In this document: positions 58,540 through 64,000 of the stretch, piece by piece
Numbering within the stretch: position 1 is the stretch's first letter
How the letters are laid out: every line of letters starts with the position of its first letter
Origin: Pisaster brevispinus
Lineage: Eukaryota; Echinodermata; Asteroidea; Forcipulatida; Asteriidae
DNA length: 64,000 bases
Direction: 5' to 3'
Assembly: GCA_023634235.1 (NCBI GenBank)
Contig: JAMKCF010000004.1
Location: forward strand, 5,373,202 to 5,437,201
Position numbers and translations under genes: made by a program
Notes under the pieces: generated by a model
What the model was told of the DNA's origin: nothing
Database searches by the model: none
The model's input: only the letters and a program-made list of their open reading frames with translations

Positions 58540-58730
58540 CTGTCCTGCTTTTGATAAGTGTAACTCAATCAAAATGGTCGGAAATCGGCCGGGGACTACT
58601 ATACTTTCGCCGAGTGGATCGAGGTGACTTCTCGTTGTTAACTTCACTGCTGCGGAGTGAGTTATTAATTGGTCTCAATGTTTTGACTAGTCTGCTCTGG
58701 TCATCGTCAGGAGAATTAAATACAAACAAT
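58540..58730 (-). repeat. Dispersed repeat with a degenerate hammerhead-like core
   Basis: Read on the minus strand: ctcctgacgatgaccagagc, then agactagtcaaaacattgag, then acc and aataactcactccgc. The order CTGACGA, short stem (tgac/gtca), A-rich junction resembles a hammerhead ribozyme core in which the expected GAA has become AAA. Similar sequences are carried by Penelope-like and other retroelements. This is a pattern match by eye only. Confidence 0.35.
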
Positions 58731-61700
58731 TTACTGTTTTGTCAGGAATTTTGTGCACATTCTTAAAGGCCTTATTTTAATTGCAGCAATGAAAAAAAAA
58801 CCGACAGTGATTCCCAGGGTCTACAAATGCTGTGTATTTCCTTTGATAATTGATAATATACTTTGTCTTTAGTAGGTAGATACTTGGTTTTCACGTGCCT
58901 TTGGGGGTTCCCCTTTTCCTTCCTATGCCACCAACCTGGATTACAAAACTCCCTTATCTAGATTCCTTTGTCGCCATAGCCTGTCAGCCCAACACACCCC
59001 ACTTCCCAATCCCCTTCTTGGTTTACAAACCTTGTACATGAAGATTATTTTATTTCCACAATTTGACACTGGCCTGATTTGACCATCCAAATGCCAACCT
59101 GGCCCGGGATGAGTCAAACGGAGGAAGGATAAATTTAAACCTGAACCTCTCATTAAAGATCTTTACCGGAATCTTTTGAAAAGGAAGTGTATGAGATAAA
59201 TAGTACGGCAGGTAGCCGATGGGCTTGTGCCTAATGGTACACGCATGGAATTTGGCACACAGTCAGACAGTAAGAATTTTGCTGTAGGGCAACCGCAGAT
59301 TTGTCCTTTAAAAAACATAATAGAAAGTATAATTTTCGAACTATATTTTTTTTTACATTTCAAATTTGCAATGGCCCTATAGCCAAATGTCTTTCTCATG
59401 GCATACTCTGACCGAGTGCGAAATTCCATGCTGGTATCATCGAAGGCACAATGCCCCCGAAATATATCCCCTATCTTCCCCAATATCCAAAAGAAACATG
59501 AACAAATTATTCACACAGTTTATGAAATTTGTTTAGTTCTCACAAGTTTGAAATTGAGAAGCAAAGGTCAACAAAATCACTACAACAAATTCGACACTTT
59601 GTTTATTAGCCTATGTGTTTAGTTATTATTTGGTCATAAGTTTGAAGTTTTCTGCCCTGCATTTTAGCTGAAATTTGATCTGAAAAACCTACCCCCCCTT
59701 TTTTTTTAAACTAGTGGTGTTTTTTTCACTGTTGGTTGCGCCCTCGTATATTAGGAACCATTACGTCACAATACGGACTGGTGAAGATTGTTTATTTTCG
59801 TCTCACTGCATTTACCATTTGTCTTCTTTGGATCGTAAACAAAGCGAGTCCGTAACATTGCAGTGCTGTTTTGATTCCTCTGCGCTCAAGGGCTTTTTTT
59901 AACTCTGCGTTTTTGCCCATGCATAGCACTGATCAAAATGGGTTTTTTTAGTTTTTTTTTTACATTATTACATTTGTATTGAGTTCCACTCATGTATATG
60001 TAATCATTACGCACTCTTTCACCTTTCTACAATGAAAAACCCAATGATGTTAATTTTGTTCAAGTTGACCTTTAAGTGTCTTGCTCAAAGTCACAAGTGT
60101 CAAATCCACATTCTGATGGTTCTGCCATAATGCCATTTGAACTAGAACCCAGTGCTCTAGATCACTCAGCCACAACACACACTTATTGCACTTTGAGGAT
60201 TAAACGCATTAATAAAAGGACATAGTATCCTCCACAGTAAAAGTTTACTACCATATTCTGCATATTTCAACGTTTAATTGATCATTAGATCAACTATTGA
60301 TACCTTTAAGAGTTGTCTTTGTAAATGTTCTTTGTGCTAGTGATGTTTTGTTTCCACCCCGCCCTGCCCTTCACCTTATTTAATTTAAAAAACATCAAAA
60401 GGCCGAACCCTGCAATGTGAATAATTGGCGTATAAAACCAATGACAAATCCCACTCTTTTAAAAGAGCAATTCTGGACTAGTCATCCTAAAAAGGGAGGG
60501 TCGCTACAAACTGACTTGCCAAAATTGTATTGCCAATGTGAACGGTCAGCTGTCGATTTCTTTCACCCTTTCAAATATCATAATCCCGACCATGTTTAGG
60601 CTAACAAGAGAAATAAATACTGGGCTAATCGCAAAATGCAGCAGTATTTAAATTTGCTTAGTCACAAAACGGAAGCTAGCATGGTGCAACTATCAAATGA
60701 AGGGTCTCTGTGCGCATGAGGTGAGTTACTGAATCACCCAACCAGGATGTGAGGAGTGCAATTATTTGAAACTACACAGCACTGCGTGCATTTCCCACAT
60801 ACATGTGGGGTTTTTTTTGTTACAAAAATAAATGTAGAGAATCAAGGACATAAACATACCAGGAAAAACAATAAAAAGGTGCCACTTATCTACCGTCATG
60901 TTAAACAATTTGTTCACAATGGTTGTATAATTAGAATTTTTTTTTTTTTTACCTGAAACCACCAACAAGAAGTGTTTCAACATGTGAATTGACATGAAGG
61001 CTTAATACATAAATTGATTTGAGTTGATTCGAACCTTTATTTTTGTAATCACTCTCAAGTTTCATAAAGGCTGGTAACTTTTTTTCATACATTTTTGATG
61101 GAAAATTAAGAGTGATTAAACAAATAATAAAAAGGGCGTTTATAACGTCAAATAAATCAACTCATTTAATTACTTTCAGTATATGCCTGCCTGTCTAAGC
61201 CTGCATGTTAAAAACACTTTTGGGTGGTTTCATGCAAAGATTGTAGAGCACCGAAGTTGCAAGATGTGGAACTGGAGCTCTATCTGGGCGTCATTTTCTT
61301 GAATCTAAAATAGCTTTCAAAAATTTCAATCTAAAATTTTGGGGTGAAATCCACAAAGGGAACTAACTGGGTAAATTGTAAATATGCTGAATCTTTAGAA
61401 GGTATGACATTCATGTGTTGACTGCTTAAAGCTGGGCTCACACTTGACAGGAATGCAAAGTAAAATGAATGCACATCAAATCATTCATCCTTTTTTTTCC
61501 CCCCCAGAAATTGTTCCACTACAAAGGTTTGTTTTGAAACTCAATACACATAAAGTATCAACCAGTCTTATCCCTTAACCAACAACATTATTTTGACTCA
61601 TTTCTAAGCCCATTGTAAAATAATTTTCCCCACAAAAATTGTTAATGATAATAGTACTCAGTCCTTGGTGATGGTGCTTTATCTACAGGCATCTCAAAGG

Positions 61701-61850
61701 GGCAAAGGGCTAATTACTTTAACAACAGGTACATGTATACAGTGTTAATGTTTAGTTATGAGAGTAGACATATTTTGTTTGGTTTTACAAGGTGATGTGT
61801 TGCAATCTGCTGCCAACCAATGACCAAGCCAGAACCACAGAGGCACCCCC
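58730..61850. other. Non-coding stretch
   Basis: No supported gene on either strand. It is AT-rich, with homopolymer runs near 59340, 59700, 59950 and 60935. A SINE B remnant (60070-60178, minus) is the only recognised repeat. Confidence 0.45.
60070..60178 (-). repeat. SINE family B head remnant
   Basis: The minus strand reads gtgtgttgtggctgagtgat, 'ctagagcactgggttctagt', a mutated box B, then 'gacacttgtgactttgagca' and 'agacacttaaaggtc'. Confidence 0.55.
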
Positions 61851-61854
61851 CCTT

Positions 61855-62307
61855 CTCTTAATGATAAGTGTACTGGGTACAGCTTAGTGTCATATCCGAA
61901 GGGTGACGAAGCAGTTAAGCTTAAGTGTCTTGTTTATTTATTTATTTTAATTTATTTATCAATTCTGGTTGTGAAGCCCAGGATTCTCAGATAAGCGAAA
62001 TGAATCACTAATACTAGCCAAGAACCCCATGGAGAGAAGAAAAAGAAGGAAGTTTCACATTTAGATGTGGGAGAAAAACCCAAGGGAATTTTTCCAGGGA
62101 CAACCCATGCACTCAGGCAGGGACTGTAAACCCAATCCCACATAGTGCCCCCCTGGTGGGATTCCAACTGGGGTCCTAGAGATCGAAGGCCAGGAAAGAA
62201 ACCACTACACCAACTCGACTGCCATAACCAGGACACAAACCCAAACTCTGACAAACAACACTAGAACTTAAGTTCGGCGAGCTAGACCGCTCGGCCACGA
62301 CGCTCCA
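61855..62307 (-). repeat. SINE B interrupted by a nested SINE C (61933-62220)
   Basis: The outer SINE B (minus strand) runs from 62307 (gcgtcgtggccgagcggtct, 'gagtttgggtttgtgtcctg') to about 62222 and resumes at 61932 (caagacacttaagc, 'ccttcggatatgac'). The insert is a SINE of family C in the same orientation: tRNA-like head gagttggtgtagtggtttct, box B agttggaatccc, then attgggtttacagtccctgc, 'tttttctcccacatctaaat' and an AATAAATAAA-type tail next to 61933. Confidence 0.8.
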
Positions 62308-63174
62308 GAGCACACACAAAATTTGTTGTCCTGACTCTTTTTAAAATGATCGGTCGAGAAGATGTGGACATGAATTTTTTTTAAAACTTGACATTTCCAC
62401 AAGTTCCAAGATCCCCTTTAATAAAAGTCAGCCAACAACTTTATGACTGACAAGTGAATCTTTGCGCCAACTGCGAGTATAATCCCCACTCTCTGTTTTA
62501 ATTGGTGACATCACCATTTGAGATTCGGCTCTACTGCAGATGGGCAACATTCAAGTGAATGATGAACCTGAGATCAGATGTTAAACGCCAACATGTTGTA
62601 AACAATTGTATAGGCCCACTTCAGACTATCCTGAGAGGACACGTACGCTTTACATAAAGACACCAAGTCAAGGAGTATTCAGTTGATGTTTGATGATTGC
62701 TTTTGATCTTTAAACCCATTCAAAGATCCAGGAAAAATGCTTTGTTTTTACAAACGCAACGAAAATGAGACTGTTGAAAAAAACCATTGAGGCAACAGGG
62801 TGATATTTACAGACTCAGTATGTGTACATGTATGTACGCCTGTGTCGGTTTCACTTCTGTTTTCAAAGCAGTCCGTAGTCCTCTGAAGGGCATTTCTCAC
62901 CATGGGTGACAGTCACAAAGTGCATCCAGCTGACCCCACAGTGTATGCAGGATCTGACGCCTACATGTACTACTGCTGTTTGGAAGCAGATCATGCGTCA
63001 ATTAGCAACTGTTTAATGACAGACCATATATCGGAGGGAAAGGATGCTTGGAGTGACCAAATGAAAGCTGAAGTCAAACCGTACCAGGGCCTTCACGGAG
63101 TGTGAGATGTTGACACGGTAATAACTGACACTGGAAATGAATATCAGTGTTCTTTGTTAACAGTGAGAGAACAG
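62308..63174. other. Non-coding stretch with one short open frame
   Basis: A 67-codon frame starts at 62902 in a good start context (tcaccatggg), but it has no recognisable domain, no splice support and an ordinary composition. I do not call it a gene. Nothing else stands out. Confidence 0.4.
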
Positions 63175-63390
63175 TGATCCGCTGGCCAAACGCCAATTCA
63201 AACACCCGAGGACCAGTCACAACTCTCCCCAAGTGGTCCAGCTGGCTTGTCCAGCGATGACAAGTATTCCTATTACATGTAAATAGGAGATTACGGACAA
63301 GTGGAATGAGTGGGCGAGTGAAATGACAAGCTAACTGGTCCTGCTGGCCAGTCACTGAAAAAAGTTGTGGGAAAACCCTGAATAAACATA
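63175..63390 (-). repeat. Dispersed repeat family D
   Basis: The minus strand contains agtgactggccagcaggacc, agttagcttgtcatttcact and cccactcattccacttgtcc; the first two words match 20697-20878 and, in opposite orientation, 26960-27065. It is one of the longer copies in the window. Confidence 0.5.
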
Positions 63391-63849
63391 CATGTAGATT
63401 AGTATCAGAAAGGACCAAGTCAACAGGTGATCCACTTTTGAGCGAGGAATGTCTTTTTCTTCAAAATACGAATGTGACAACTGCAGGGAAATTGTCGTCA
63501 GAGTCACGTAGTTGGAAATGTCTTCAGTGCAATCATTGTGCAACTTTCTTCGCGTCAACTGTTCTGCTTTCTTCAAGAAAACAGGACAATTACAAGTGCA
63601 GCCACCCGATACAAACAGAAAAGGCAAGCTTTAATTTTTGTGATTTCTTTTTTTTTTTAGGGCGTCTGTGCTTCTAACTACAAGATATATGCTCTTTAAC
63701 CAAACTTTACAATATTCCTTTATTGTTTCACTTTCTCAAAAGCCAAAAGCCTTCATTCCAACTATTTGTGTAGTCTAACTGTAACTGTTTTAGCCTCAAA
63801 TATACGCGTGTCCACAGCCCTAAAGCTGTACCAAATATATTAATAGTAC

Positions 63850-64000
63850 ACAGTTCTTACATAACGCTTTATCACACAAGAGGGCGTCTCAAAGCGCTCA
63901 CTACTTTTTCTACAAGTGCGGAGCTTTGTTACAAATACAAGACCCATTTATTTAAATAGCACTATGTAACGGTTTACAAGGTGCTGTTGCCTTAATATGC
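63850..64000 (-). repeat. SINE 3' tail, cut by the window end
   Basis: The minus strand has 'aacagcaccttgtaaaccgt' followed by tacatagtgctatttaaata, then gggtcttgtatttgtaacaa, 'gagcgctttgagacgccctc' and a degenerate tail ending cttacataacgc in the plus sense. This is the family B-type tail; the head would lie beyond 64000. Confidence 0.65.

Noticed and set aside
58941..59153. 70-codon minus-strand open frame
   Set aside because: No recognisable domain and no splice context; it lies in repeat-rich intergenic DNA.
62902..63105. 67-codon frame in a strong start context
   Set aside because: No splice partners, no domain, no signal peptide and ordinary composition.

Overview
This is a metazoan nuclear genome window. 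Genes are split into short exons with GT..AG introns, introns are large, base composition is AT-rich, and intergenic space is crowded with tRNA-derived SINEs, foldback/MITE elements, LINE tails and decayed LTR retrotransposons. The two recognisable genes and the repeat content suggest a marine deuterostome invertebrate. An echinoderm, perhaps a sea star, is my best guess, but this is inference and nothing in the window proves it.

Layout. (1) About 1-12.5 kb: no confident coding exon, with SINE fragments, a forward-inverted-forward rearrangement at 6.75-6.92 kb, and many long poly-C/poly-G tracts that cluster in 2.3-19.1 kb. (2) 12578-29273, plus strand: 17 consecutive coding exons of an FGD-family RhoGEF (FGD5/FGD6 type). 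A large proline-rich exon is followed by DH, PH, FYVE and PH domains. Only the first coding exon(s) are missing. Its 3' UTR is built from two layers of tandem duplication, one derived from the last codons of the gene, and carries polyadenylation signals at 29768 and 30106. (3) 30.1-37.7 kb: intergenic, with a TTAA-flanked piggyBac-like MITE, a hairpin, and a 1.4 kb terminal-inverted-repeat element containing three strong hairpins. (4) 37.7-41.9 kb: an intact MITE, then broken pieces of Ty3/gypsy-type retrotransposons (Gag, RT, RNase H, integrase) with stops and deletions. (5) 42968-51858, minus strand: a complete nine-exon gene for a 360-residue quinone oxidoreductase-like protein 2 (medium-chain dehydrogenase/reductase superfamily, probably mitochondrial). 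(6) 54818-55187, plus strand: a likely first coding exon of an unrecognised gene, with a basic N-terminus followed by a very acidic stretch, divergent from the oxidoreductase gene. (7) 55.2-64 kb: probably its intron and/or intergenic DNA, holding a TIR element with a 5-bp target-site duplication, a full-length tRNA-derived SINE, a foldback element and a SINE-in-SINE insertion.

The genes do not form a functional unit. The FGD protein would activate a Rho-family GTPase (CDC42 for characterised FGD proteins) at phosphoinositide membranes. The oxidoreductase is a soluble NAD(P)H-type enzyme. No operon, CRISPR array or functional tRNA/rRNA gene was seen. Exon boundaries were set by hand from splice motifs and unbroken reading phase; all exon joins in both complete gene models are in phase.
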